NCBI GenBank assembly: GCA_025617745.1
Contig: CM046873.1
Span: 27,045,410-27,109,409 of the forward strand
Source: Heliocidaris erythrogramma
Taxonomy: Eukaryota; Echinodermata; Echinoidea; Camarodonta; Echinometridae
DNA length: 64,000 nt
Direction: 5' to 3'
In this document: piece after piece, positions 32,039 through 44,202 of the stretch
Numbering within the stretch: the stretch's first letter is position 1
Layout: the number at the start of each line of letters is the position of its first letter
Program-made: the position numbers and the translations under genes
Notes under the pieces: model-generated
Seen by the model: only the letters and a program-made list of their open reading frames with translations
The model's database searches: none
What the model was told of the DNA's origin: nothing

Positions 32039-34034
32039 TAGAATTTAATTCGTCATGAGGACGAATTAGGTGGTCTGTCTTTCAATTGGTATGATCATCA
32101 TTGTAATCAGGATGATCATAATAATGGGGAAATACTAAACTGAAGATAGGAAGTCAAGAATGCCACGCATGGAGATGCTTCTTGAGGACAAGAATGTAGA
32201 AAATGTGTGGAACGGTCATTGGAAGATGTGATAATATTTGTGCAAGATAACAATCATGATAATGGTGATGATTATCATGATGAAGGTGATATAATGATGG
32301 TGATGACGCTGATGATAATGATGTTGATAATCATCATCATCATCATCATCATGAATATCATCATGACAGTGATGATAATGAAGTTGATGATAATCATCAG
32401 CATCATCATGAATATCATGACAGTGATGATGATAATGATGTTGAGGATAATCATCATCATGAATATCGTGACAGTGATGATGATAATGATGTTGATGATA
32501 ATCATGATCATCATGATTATCATCAACATCATTATCATTTTGAGAAATTGTGATATCAAATAGGACTAATGATATTGCAGGATAGCTTTAATACACTTCA
32601 GGGAATCAGATTTTCCATAGGGTTATACATAAACTACTGCACACTACATTCTAATAGACATAACATGCAAAATAAGACATTTTGTTACTTTGTTTGTGAT
32701 TGCTTATGTTATAATAGTCGAATAAGATGGTAAAATGAAAGGCAGAAAGAGGCAAAAAAAAAAATATTTAATGGACCCACCGGGGATCGAACCTGGGTCA
32801 CCGGAATGAGAGGCAAGTGCTTTGACCAATATACCAAAACATTTCCCATAGAGATAACACGTAAACGAAAAACGGGATTCTGAAATTTCATTTTGTAGTG
32901 AAAAATTGGGCATGATCCCGACATCTGATCAAAAATTGGAGACAACACTAATAAAAGCTTATAGTCTCAGCTATAACATACTAAAATCTGGAAGAAAATA
33001 GAGCAAAAACAACTGAGATACAGCTCAGAGAACAATGTCATGTAGATTCATGATTCGAAAAAAATCATCTTCCATAGACATAACACGCAAATAGGGAAAA
33101 TTCTGACATGGCATCTTTAATTGAAAATTTCACTGATGACGTCATCAAAATGAAAAACCGTAACGATTGATCTTGTAGAGAATTGTCTCAGCTATGACAC
33201 AGCAAAATCTGGGCGAAAAACGACTAATAATTACGAATCTAGAGCCAAATTTGCATAAATGTGATGACGTCAAAACATGAAAATTGGAAATTTTGATTTC
33301 TGGCGCCATTTTGATGACGTCATAATGTTTATAAGGGTCAAATGATACATGAAATGAAATCTATGATTCATACCCTACCTGATGATGAAAAAAAATTGGG
33401 GGGTTTATAGACTATTTAAAGAGCTAGAGTTAATTTTGTAGAGGCATGTTTTTGCACGTTTTTACGTTATTTTCGCCATAGATGCGCGCACGGATTTTGA
33501 ACTTTGACGCGCCCGTACGACCTTATTATTGATTGAAATTGATTCCAAGTTGATGGAAATGATGAAGAAAAGTGTCAGGATTGCAAATCAATCGAAAAAA
33601 CAGCGTTTTAACGTTATTTACGACTTGCGCGCGCGCGGACGCTTACGCACGGACATTTTTGAAATGCTCAAAATGACCTGAAACGTGTGCAGACGTGATC
33701 CTACGTGATTTTGAGCATTTTAAAATTTTGACGCGCGCGTACGCGCACGTCCTGACCTCTAGATGACCTGTGAGGACATAACTTGATGACCCGTCATGTG
33801 AAGTTTATATGATGTGAATATAGTTGATTTTTGATGATCGATTATGAAGATATAATCGATCTTGTAAATTTACAAAATGGCGTCTTGATGACGTCACGAT
33901 GACCTGATGACCTTCAAAAGCTTAGTAGACCATGTCCATGATTGACCTCATACATGACATGAAACTCGATGATATTGACCTGGCCGATTTTGAGATTTGG
34001 TGGGAACAACAATTTGTAATAAAAAGAAATAAAC
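32039..34034. repeat. 2-kb array unit C
   Basis: 1996-bp unit, nearly identical to unit D, with a longer GAT/ATC microsatellite (32225-32550) rich in ATGATGATAATCATCATCAT. There is no terminal hairpin at its right border. The long frames on both strands of the microsatellite are low-complexity artefacts. Confidence 0.88.
32772..32840 (-). ncRNA. tRNA-like Pol III module, unit C
   Basis: Minus-strand B box GGTTCGATCCC and A-box-like TATATTGGTCAAAGC are conserved; the loop-like segment reads CTCTCATTCC. It is followed by AAATATTTTTTTTTTTG, a Pol III terminator-like T run. Confidence 0.65.
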
Positions 34035-36019
34035 TAGAATTTAATTCGTCATGAGGACGAATTAGGTGGTCTGTCTTTCAATTGGTATGATCATCATTGT
34101 AATCAGGATGATCATAATAATGGGGAAATACTAAACTGAAGATAGGAAGTCAAGAATGCCACGCATGGAGATGCTTCTTGAGGACAAGAATGTAGAAAAT
34201 GTGTGGAACGGTCATTGGAAGATGTGATAATATTTGTGCAAGATAACAATCATGATAATGGTGATGATTATCATGATGAAGGTGATATAATGATGGTGAT
34301 GACGCTGATGATAATGATGTTGATAATCATCATCATCATCATCATCATGAATATCATCATGACAGTGATGATAATGAAGTTGATGATAATCATCAGCATC
34401 ATCATGAATATCATGACAGTGATGATGATAATGATGTTGAGGATAATCATCATCATGAATATCGTGACAGTGATGATGATAATGATGTTGATGATAATCA
34501 TGATCATCATGATTATCATCAACATCATTATCATTTTGAGAAATTGTGATATCAAATAGGACTAATGATATTGCAGGATAGCTTTAATACACTTCAGGGA
34601 ATCAGATTTTCCATAGGGTTATACATAAACTACTGCACACTACATTCTAATAGACATAACATGCAAAATAAGACATTTTGTTACTTTGTTTGTGATTGCT
34701 TATGTTATAATAGTCGAATAAGATGGTAAAATGAAAGGCAGAAAGAGGCAAAAAAAAAAAATATTTAATGGACCCACCGGGATCGAACCTGGGTCACCGG
34801 AATGAGAGGCAAGTGCTTTGACCAATATACCAAAACATTTCCCATAGAGATAACACGTAAACGAAAAACGGGATTCTGAAATTTCATTTTGTAGTGAAAA
34901 ATTGGCATGATGCCGACATCTGATCAAAAATTGGAGACAACACTAATAAAAGCTTATAGTCTCAGCTATAACATACTAAAATCTGGAAGAAAATAGAGCA
35001 AAAACAACTGAGATACAGCTCAGAGAACAATGTCATGTAGATTCATGATTCGAAAAAAAATCATCTTCCATAGACATAACACGCAAATAGGGAAAATTCT
35101 GACATGGCATCTTTAATTGAAAATTTCACTGATGACGTCATCAAAATGAAAAACCGTAACGATTGATCTTGTAGAGAATTGTCTCAGCTATGACATAGCA
35201 AAATCTGGGCGAAAAACGACTAATAATTACGAATCTAGAGCCAAATTTGCATAAATGTGATGACGTCAAAACATGAAAATTGGAAATTTTGATTTCTGGC
35301 GCCATTTTGATGACGTCATAATGTTTATAAGGGTCAAATGATACATGAAATGAAATCTATGATTCATACCCTACCTGATGATGAAAAAAAATTGGGGGGT
35401 TTATAGACTATTTAAAGAGCTAGAGTTAATTTTGTAGAGGCATGTTTTTGCACGTTTTTACGTTATTTTCGCCATAGATGCGCGCACGAATTTTGAACTT
35501 TGACGCGCCCGTACGACCTTATTATTGATTGAAATTGATTCCAAGTTGATGGAAATGATGAAGAAAAGTGTCAGGATTGCAAATCAATCGAAAAAACAGC
35601 GTTTTAACGTTATTTACGACTTGCGCGCGCGCGGACGCTTACGCACGGACATTTTTGAAATGCTCAAAATGACCTGAAACGTGTGCAGACGTGATCCTAC
35701 GTGATTTTGAGCATTTTAAAATTTTGACGCGCGCGTACGCGCACGTCCTGACCTCTAGATGACCTGTGAGGACATAACTTGATGACCCGTCATGTGAAGT
35801 TTATATGATGTGAATATAGTTGATTTTTGATGATCGATTATGAAGATATAATCGATCTTGTAAATTTACAAAATGGCGTCTTGATGACGTCACGATGACC
35901 TGATGACCTTCAAAAGCTTAATGGACCATGTCCATGATTGACCTCATACATGACATGAAACTCGATGATAGTGACCTGACCGATTTTGAGATTTGGTGGG
36001 AACAAAAATTTGTAATAAC
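34035..36019. repeat. 2-kb array unit D
   Basis: 1985 bp, differing from unit C by a handful of single bases and short indels, for example loss of one G in the tRNA-like module. This points to a very recent duplication or gene conversion. There is no 3' hairpin at its right border, where ..TTTGTAATAACTAGACATTG passes into unit E. Confidence 0.88.
34769..34836 (-). ncRNA. tRNA-like Pol III module, unit D
   Basis: Same as unit C but one G is missing after the T-loop (GGTTCGATCCCGG rather than GGTTCGATCCCCGG). The T run is kept. Confidence 0.6.
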
Positions 36020-38473
36020 TAGACATTGAATTCGTCACTGAAGACGAATTAGGTGATCTGTCTTGATCTTGATATTTTTGACGAAGACGAATGACAAAAT
36101 GATAATGTGAAAGATGACGTTGATATCACGAGGACATTAATTATAATGAATCTAATCAAGATTTTTATGATTTCAGCCCTTTCCTAGCATTTTCAATTCG
36201 TAGGCTCTAGCTACTACATTATTAGTGAAATAGCACCCCCTTTGTTTCAATGGGACATAAAGTGTGTGAACATGAATTTTGGATGATTCGTGGATATCAT
36301 GACAATGATGATAATGATGTTGATGATAATCATCATCATCATGAATATCATCATGACAGTAATGATAATGATGTTGATAATCATGATAATGATTATATCA
36401 TGACAGTGATGATAATGATGTGGATGATAATCATCATCATCATGAATATCATCATGACAGTGATGATGAGAATGATGTTGATGATAATGATCATTATATC
36501 ATCATGACAGTGATGATGATAATGTGGACGATAATCATTACCATCATCATCATGAATATTATGACAGTGATGGTGATACTGTGATGTTGATGATAATCAT
36601 GATGGTGATGATAATGATGATAATCATGGTGATGATGATGATAATGATGATGATTGATGGTGATGATGATGATAATGATGATGATTGATGGTGATGATGA
36701 TGGTGATGATAATCATCATCATCATGAATATCATCATAGTGATGATGATAATGATGTTGATGATAATCATGATGATAATGATAATGGTGATGACCATGAC
36801 TGAAATGACATTGACCTTAGCCATGCCAAATATGAAAGAAAGATGACATTTCGTGAAGAAGATACGATCAAGATGCGGGAACTTGACCTTATTAGGACTG
36901 ATGACTGACAAAAATGTGAAGATAATTGACTAAGCCAATTTTAGAAATTGTGATATCAAATAGGACGATTTGATATTGCAGGATACTTGGGAGATAAACC
37001 CCATAGCTCTAATACACGACAGGGAATCAAAATTTCCATAGGGTTGTACACAAACTACTGCACATTACGTTCTAATAGACATAACATGGAAAATAAGGCA
37101 GTTTATTACATGATTTGTGATTGTTTATGTTATAATAGTCGAAGCGGATGGTAAAATGACAAGCAAAAACAAGCAAAAAAAAAAAAAAAATTATGGACCC
37201 ACCGGGGATCGAACCTGGGTCACCTGCATGGGAGGCAAGTGCTTTAACCAATAGACCAAAACATTTCCCATAGAGATAACACGTACACGAAAAACGGGAT
37301 TCTCAAATCACATTTTGTACTTAAAAATTGGGCATGATGCCGACATCTAATCAAAAATTGGAGACCACACTTGTAAAAGCTTATAGTCTCAGCTACAACA
37401 TATTAAAATCTGGAAGGAAATAGGCCAAAATAACTGAAATACTGCTCAGAGAACGATGTCATGTAGATTCATGATTCGAAAAAAAATCATCTTCCATAGA
37501 GATAACACGCAAATAGGGGAAATTCTGACATGTCGTTTTTAATTGAAAATTTCACTGTGATGACGCCATCAAAATGAAAAACCGTGGTTACTGATCTGAT
37601 AGAGAATTATCTCAGCTATAACATATCAAAATTTGGGAGAAAATGGACAACCTACTACTGTATTATTATCAAATAAATACAAAAATGATGACGTAATTTT
37701 TTCAAAATCATATTTTTGAGTTCATATGCAAATATGATGACGTCAGATCATGCGATTGGCATTCATTCTGCATGAATTCAACTCTACAACTCACAGGCTT
37801 TCAGAATATGTAAAGAAATTGGGGGATTTCCGTGCATTCTGACGAGCTATGGAGGATTTTAGATGGGTATGTTTTTACCACTTTTTACATTAGAATGCCC
37901 ATTGATGTGCGCACGAATTTGAAAGTTTGACGCGCGCGTACGACATTATGGAAGGTCGAGAATGACTGTAAATTGTTGGAAATTGTCAAGAATAGTGTCA
38001 GGAAGACAAAACATGTGAAAAAACAGCGTTTTTACGTTATGTACGCTCTGCGCGCGCGCATAACGCGCACACGGACGCGCACGGACGGAAATTTTTGAAA
38101 TGCTTAAAATGTCCTGAAGGGTACTCTAATTTGATTAAGAAGTGATTTGGAGCATTTTTAAATTTTGACGCGCGCGTACGTGCGCGTCATGATGCGTGCG
38201 CGGATTTTGATGACATTTTATGTTGACCCTTGACGTGAAGTTAATGTATGTCAAATATGGCTCAATTTTGATGATTCGTTATGAAGATATGATTGATAAT
38301 GTGATTTTACAAAATGGCGTCTAGATGACGTCATGATGACCTGATGACCATGAAAAAGATACCCGAGCTTGACCTTATATGACCTAATGACTTACTGAAA
38401 TGTCATGAAATTTGACTGAAAAGTTTTTGAGATTTCGTGGAAACAAGAAAGGGGGGGAAAAATAAAAATAAAC
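36020..38473. repeat. 2-kb array unit E, longest and most diverged
   Basis: 2454 bp. The left stem is kept (AATTCGTC / GACGAATT) but its loop is ACTGAA instead of ATGAG. It has a long microsatellite of GATGATGAT/ATCATC blocks (36285-36800) and an extra block with ATTTCAGCCCTTTCC. One CRE octamer has decayed to TGACGCCA near 37560. Unit ends in ..AAATAAACTAGAATTG without the 3' hairpin. Confidence 0.85.
37194..37263 (-). ncRNA. tRNA-like Pol III module, unit E
   Basis: Minus-strand B box GGTTCGATCCC intact; the anticodon-arm-like part reads CTCCCATGCAGGTG. A T run of about 16 follows. Confidence 0.6.
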
Positions 38474-40329
38474 TAGAATTGAATTCGTCACGAGGACGAA
38501 TTAGGTGGTCTGTCCTTAAATTGGCACGATCATGATTGTAATCAGGATGATCATATTAATGGGGAAATACTAAACAGAAGATAGGATGTCAAGAATGCCA
38601 TGAATGGAGATGCTTCCTGAGAACAGGAATGTAGCAAAATGTGTAACGGTCATTGTAAAATGATTATGGTGATGATGATTATGATGATTATAATGATATA
38701 ATGATGATGGCGATGATATAATAATAGCGATGATGATCATGACGGTGATGATAATAATGATGATGATACAGGATACTTGGGAGATTAGCCCCATAGCTCT
38801 AATACAGGACAAGAAATCACAATTTCCATAGGGTTGTACACAAACTACTGCACACTACTTTCTAATAGACATAATACGGAAAATAAGGCAGTTTATTACA
38901 TTATTTGTGATTTTTTATGTTATACTAGTCGAAGAGGATGGTAAAATGACAGGCAAAAAGAAGCAAAAAAAAAATTGTTATGGACCCACCGGGGATCGAA
39001 CCTGGGTCACCGGAATGGGAGGCAAGTGCTTTGACCAATAGACCAAAATATTTCCCATAGAGATAACACGTAAACCAAAACGGGATTCTCAAATCACATT
39101 TTGTACTGAAAAATTGGGCATGATCCCGACATCTGCTCAAAATTGGAGGCTTACTAATGAAAGCTTATAGTCTCAGCTACAACATATTAAAATCTGGAAG
39201 AAAATAGACCAAAAATAACTGAGATACTGCTCAGAGAACGATGTCATGTAGATTCATGATTCGAAAAAAAATCATCTTCCATAGACATAACACGCAAATA
39301 GGGAAAATTATGACATGGCATCTTGCATTGAAAATTTCAGTGTGATGACGTCATCAAAATGAAAAATGGTGTAAACTGATCTGGTAGAGAATTGTCTCAG
39401 CTATAACATATCAAAATTTGGAAGAAAATCGATCACCTATTACTGAAATATTAGCAAATGAATACAAAAATGATGACGTCATTTTTTCAAAATCATTTTT
39501 TTGAGTTCATATGCAAATATGATGACGTTAGAACATGAGATCGGCAAAAATTCTACATGATTTCAAATCTACAACTCACAGGCTTTCAGAATATGTAAAG
39601 AAATTGGGGGGTTTCCGTATATTCTGAGGAGCTATGGCGAATTCTAGATGGGCATGTTTTTACCACTTTTTACATTAGAATGCCCATTGACGTGCGCACG
39701 AATTTGAAAGTTTGACGCGCGCGTACGACATTATGGAAGGTCGAGATTGACTGTAAATAGTTGGAAATTGTCAAGAATAGTGTCAGGAAGACAAAATATG
39801 CGAAAAAATGGCGTTTTTACGTTCTCTACGCGCTGTGTGCGCGCATAACGCGCGCACGGACGCGCACGGACAGAAAAAATTAAAATGCTTAAAATGTCCT
39901 GAACAATACTCTAATTTGATTAAAAAGAGATTTTGAGCATTTTTAAATTTTGACGCGCGCGTACGTGCGCGTCATGATGTGCGCGCAAATTTTGATGACA
40001 TTTTATGTGACCCTTGACCTGAAGTTAATGTATGTCAAATATGGTTCATTTTTGATGACTCGTTATGAAGATATGATTGATAATGTGATATCACAAAATG
40101 GCGCCTGGATGACGTCACGATGACCTGATGACCTTGAAATAGATACCCGAGCTTGATCTGATATGTCCTCATGACTGTAGAGATTTTGATAAAATTTGAC
40201 TCAGCCGATATTGAGGAATCATGGCAACAAGAAAGTGGTGGAAAAATAAAAATAAATAATAAATAAATAAATAAAGAAAATTCTGACGAAATTAAGAGGT
40301 GGTCTGTCGACTACGACAGACCACCTAAC
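38474..40329. repeat. 2-kb array unit F, with terminal hairpin
   Basis: 1856 bp. The left stem has loop ACGAG. It is the only array unit seen to end in the full right hairpin: GGTGGTCTGTCG-ACTA-CGACAGACCACC (40298-40325), a perfect 12-bp stem, then TAACTAG and the next unit. Confidence 0.85.
38981..39050 (-). ncRNA. tRNA-like Pol III module, unit F
   Basis: Minus-strand B box GGTTCGATCCC and TCTATTGGTCAAAGC as A-box-like sequence, with a shorter T run separated by TAACAA. Confidence 0.55.
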
Positions 40330-41358
40330 TAGATTTGAATTCGTCATGAGGACGAATTAGGTGGTCTGTCTTTCAATTTGTACGATCATGATTGTAATCA
40401 GGATGATCATAATGGGGAATACTAAACTGAAGATAGGATGTCAAGAATGCATGAATGGAGATGCTTCTTGAGGACAGGAATGTAGCAAAATGTGTAACGG
40501 TCATTGTAAAATGATTATGGTGATGATGATAATGGTGATTATGATGATTATAATGATATAATGATGATCGCGATGATATAATAATAGCGATGATGATCAT
40601 GACGGTGATGATAATAATGATGATGATACAGGATACTTGGGAGATTTACCCCATAGCTCTAATACAGGACAGGAAATCACAATTTCCATAGGGTTGTACA
40701 CAAACTACTGCACACTACTTTTTAATAGACATAATACGGAAAATAAGGCAGTTTATTACATGGTTTGTGATCTTTTATGTTACAATAGTCGAAGAGGATG
40801 GTAAAATGACAGGCAAAAAGAAGCAAAAAAAAAAAAAAAAAAAAAAATCGGCCCGGGGATCGAACCAGGTACCTTGACCATGGTAGTCATGTGCTTTACC
40901 GATAGACAGAATATTTCCCATAGAGATAGCACGTAACGAAAACGGGATTCTTCACATTTTGTACTGAAAAATTGGGCATGATCCCGCCATCTGATCAAAA
41001 ATTGGAGGCTTACTAATGAAAGCTTATAATCTCAGCTACAACATATTAAATCTGAAGAAAATAGACCAAAAATAACTGAGATACTGCTCAGAGAACGATG
41101 TCATGTAGATTCATGATTCGAAAAAAAATCATCTTCCATAGACATAACACGCAAATAGGGAAAATTATGACATGGCATCTTGCATTGAAAATTTCAGTGT
41201 GATGACGTCAATCAAATGAAAAATGGTGGAAACTGATCTCGTAGAGAAATTGTCTCAGCTATAACATATCAAAATTTGGAAGAAAATCGATCACCTATAC
41301 TGAAATATTAGCAAATGAATACAAAAATGATGACGACATTTTTTCAAAATCATTTTTT
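40330..41358. repeat. 2-kb array unit G, truncated by the assembly gap
   Basis: It starts TAGATTTGAATTCGTCATGAGG directly after the hairpin of unit F and runs into the N run. Sequence resembles unit F closely. Confidence 0.85.
40849..40919 (-). ncRNA. tRNA-like Pol III module, unit G, diverged
   Basis: The B box GGTTCGATCCCCGG is conserved, but the middle (GACTACCATGGTCAAGG) and the A-box-like part (TATCGGTAAAGC) differ from other units, and an uninterrupted T run of about 25 follows. The change is confined to the module, as if it had been replaced or converted. Confidence 0.5.
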
Positions 41359-41858
41359 NNNNNNNNNNNNNNNNNNNNNNNNNNNNNNNNNNNNNNNNNN
41401 NNNNNNNNNNNNNNNNNNNNNNNNNNNNNNNNNNNNNNNNNNNNNNNNNNNNNNNNNNNNNNNNNNNNNNNNNNNNNNNNNNNNNNNNNNNNNNNNNNNN
41501 NNNNNNNNNNNNNNNNNNNNNNNNNNNNNNNNNNNNNNNNNNNNNNNNNNNNNNNNNNNNNNNNNNNNNNNNNNNNNNNNNNNNNNNNNNNNNNNNNNNN
41601 NNNNNNNNNNNNNNNNNNNNNNNNNNNNNNNNNNNNNNNNNNNNNNNNNNNNNNNNNNNNNNNNNNNNNNNNNNNNNNNNNNNNNNNNNNNNNNNNNNNN
41701 NNNNNNNNNNNNNNNNNNNNNNNNNNNNNNNNNNNNNNNNNNNNNNNNNNNNNNNNNNNNNNNNNNNNNNNNNNNNNNNNNNNNNNNNNNNNNNNNNNNN
41801 NNNNNNNNNNNNNNNNNNNNNNNNNNNNNNNNNNNNNNNNNNNNNNNNNNNNNNNNNN
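41359..41858. other. Assembly gap (500 N)
   Basis: Exactly 500 N, probably an arbitrary gap size, placed inside the tandem array. True array length is unknown. Confidence 0.99.
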
Positions 41859-42126
41859 AAATTATTGGTCATAATGGAGGAAAATGAGGAAATGCCGTTT
41901 TCCCATTCGTTTTGTACACAAAACTCAGAAATTCTCTGTTTTCGGGCCGACAATGAGGTCACAAAAGGTCATGTGACTCGGTAACGGTATGACCGATTTT
42001 CAAAAACTTTGTGTCAAAAAATGCGCAAGACTTGAAAAAATAAATGTCAGAAAGTGGCGCGGCGTGAAATGCAGCGGTTTGAATTTCACGGCAAAAATTG
42101 TCCCCCAGTCCTTTTAGGGTTAAAGC

Positions 42127-42262
42127 GTAAGTAGGAGACCTTTAATGTGATAAAAATGTAAGATTTGGGTATTCATTTGAAAGAGGGTGACATAAAGACA
42201 ATTCCTTCCAAGAATGATGCCAAGTTTCAAAGAATCTGAACAAATACTTTTGAATCAAGACA
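42127..42262. repeat. Dispersed repeat, first copy (second at 54050-54178)
   Basis: Shares with 54050-54178, in direct orientation, CCTTTAATGTGAT, AAATGTAAGAT, GAAAGAGGGTGACATAAAG and CAAGAATGATGCCAAGTTTC. Identity of the family is unknown. Confidence 0.8.
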
Positions 42263-42272
42263 ACATGGGGGG

Positions 42273-42458
42273 ATATCTTTGCTCTTTCAAAAGCTACTAA
42301 GTAAGAGACATGGCATTACATTAAATGATGTAGCAAAAAGAAGTATGACTACATAATTGTTGCCAATATCTTTGCTCTTTCAAAAGCTACTAAGTAAGAG
42401 ACATGGCATTACATTAAATGATGTAGCAAAAAGAAGTATGACTACATAATTGTTGCCA
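42273..42458. repeat. 93-bp perfect tandem duplication
   Basis: The unit starts ATATCTTTGCTCTTTCAAAA at 42273 and 42366 and ends ATAATTGTTGCCA. The copies look identical. Confidence 0.92.
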
Positions 42459-42714
42459 ATTTGAAGAATGAAAATATGTCTGATTTGGCCTTAAATATTC
42501 CTGTCCTGACAAAACAGGCAATGCATATACAGTCAAACCTGCTTTAGCGACCACCTGTATAGAAAGACCACAATTTTTGTTTCCCTTGAAAAACGTTTCT
42601 CATTGATATGTGTATCAAAGGAACCTTCCATAAAGACGGCCTGCTCCTAAAGACCACTTTTCTTGTCTCCCTTGAGTGGTCTTTATAGACAGGTTTCACT
42701 GTACTATGACTTAC

Positions 42715-42942
42715 GTAATCTGAAACTGATGGGAAGCGGTGAGCCGTCTCTGCTGATGTTTCCAATGTACAGCTGGCCAGGAACTAAGTTGGAAATGAGC
42801 ACTCTATACTCTGGGAATGCAGCATACATCCAACCGTCAACAGGAGAGAGATCCAGTTCGAGTGATGTGTAGGATGCAACGATGTACTCAATGGCAGTAG
42901 CATTACGAGCATACTCGAAGATATCGTCCCCTGTCGGAGGAT
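42715..42942 (-). CDS. FN3 gene, exon k: short-type fibronectin III domain
   Basis: 228 bp, phase 1-1, encoding a 76-residue domain, DPPTGDDIFEYARNATAIEY.. to ..FRLRK, with NLVPGQLYIGNIS as the F-strand region (PG-x-x-Y pattern). The acceptor is CATATTCAG and the donor is TTAC|GTAAGT. It is the leftmost recognised exon of the gene; downstream exons (further FN3, membrane segment, cytoplasmic part) would lie beyond the array and gap or were displaced. Divergent from canonical FN3, so the domain call rests on phase and pattern. Confidence 0.7.
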
Positions 42943-43152
42943 CTGAATATGAAATGAAAGAGAGTATTAAACAACTATTGTGTAACCTGCTGATTACTGA
43001 ATGCTCTGGTTCCCAGAGGCTTAACCCATTGCCAACTGGAAGCCAATGTGAATTAGAAAATTCAGTAGTCACCGGGTTAATGCAGGAATTATCCTGTATT
43101 CAATGGGGTAAAGCTTTATTGTTGTCCAGGTGTTGCGGTCTGGGCAGCGCTT

Positions 43153-43276
43153 CATCAAACGGTCATAAGCACAAGTTCGCCGACATCCCACTGAAACGTG
43201 TGTATCAAAATTAACATGCGTTTCAATGGTTTCAATGATGTCGGCGAACTTGTACTTACATGTATGACGGTTTGAT
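43153..43276. repeat. Imperfect palindrome (hairpin MITE-like)
   Basis: Arms ATCAAACGGTCATAAG .. CAAGTTCGCCGACATC and the reverse complement GATGTCGGCGAACTTG .. ATGACGGTTTGAT. A fragment of a related sequence lies at about 45840-45890. Confidence 0.75.
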
Positions 43277-43570
43277 AAAATGATGGCCAGGTGGATAAGT
43301 GACCAGACAATGCATCACAATGATTGTATTGGCTCAGTACGATGAGAGTGAAATCTAAAAAAAGGTGTCTGATTTGGTCATTGCATATGAAAAGGGCATG
43401 TCTTGATAGATGAAATACAATCTGATCCTCAGAATACCAATTTACAAAGATTGTAACATGTATTTTAATTCACTGAATGATTTAATATCTCAGATTACCA
43501 CTCTATAACATTTTTCATCACATTAAGATCCTGTATTGTTCATCTCTCGATCCTTCCAGATAGTGTACCA

Positions 43571-43702
43571 AGTTTCATGAAACTTTTTATCAATAATAAG
43601 TTACGATAATTTTATAAGCTACTGAAATCATTGAATTTGATTTGCTGAGAGCAAATTTGTCATAGAAATGTAGCAGTTGTTACTAATACCAAGTTTTATG
43701 AC
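43571..43702. repeat. MITE-like element, copy 1 (copy 2 at 49587-49725)
   Basis: Bounded by AGTTTCATGAAACTTTTTAT and TAATACCAAGTTTTATGAC, with interior TAAGCTACTGAAATCATTGA and GAGAGCAAATTTGTCATAGA. The layout matches 49587-49725. Confidence 0.6.
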
Positions 43703-43902
43703 ATGGGGCCCTGGGCATGTAACATGTAGGCTATTGCCAAGAAGATATTCATTTGCTTGTCTGAATTGAAAGCATTTTATGATTTAGTAATTCAAAAGTT
43801 ATCCTAACTTTGTTTAGTTATACACAGTGTAAGTAACTATCCTAACTTTGTTTAGTTATACACAGTGTAAGTAACTATCATTTGGTAATCTAAGATGCTC
43901 AC

Positions 43903-44202
43903 CTGTCCTCTGGCTAATCGAGGACTCTTCACTCTCTTGCTCCTCAAATTCATCAGTCGCATCCAGAACAGTCGTCACGGAAAACGTGTAATTGGTGAAT
44001 GGCAGCAGATCAGAAATGAGATGCAGGTTACTCTCAAGTTCAAATGATACAGTTTGACCAGGAGCAAGGTACCTCGTATCTTGGACCGACGTCACTGTCA
44101 CTAAAACACGATCTGCATCCCCAACAGATGGCCGGAAAGTCATAAGCTGAATAGATGTCTTGTTCACTTGCGATGCGGTGAGGTTATAGATTTGCCCTGG
44201 GT
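43903..44202 (-). CDS. FN3 gene, exon j: long-type fibronectin III domain
   Basis: 300 bp, phase 1-1, 100 residues, from DPGQIYNLTASQVNKTS to SSISQRTG, with LLPFTNYTFSVTTVLDATDE as the conserved Tyr-containing F strand and following loop. The acceptor is ATTTTTCAG and the donor is ACAG|GTGAGC. Several N-glycosylation sequons (NLT, NKT, NYT) fit an extracellular domain. Similar to exon f in length and ending (ATDEFEEQES versus ATGDYEEQFG). Confidence 0.8.

Noticed and set aside
32207-34559. 118-codon and 94-codon frames on both strands of units C and D
   Set aside because: They translate GAT/ATC microsatellite into Met/Ile/Asn runs and are identical artefacts in each unit.
24570-40919. The tRNA-like modules as functional tRNA genes
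   Set aside because: Acceptor stems do not close properly and the anticodon-arm region varies between units, so they are called tRNA-derived only.
41291-41962. Long frames spanning the N run
   Set aside because: They exist only because the gap is read as open sequence.
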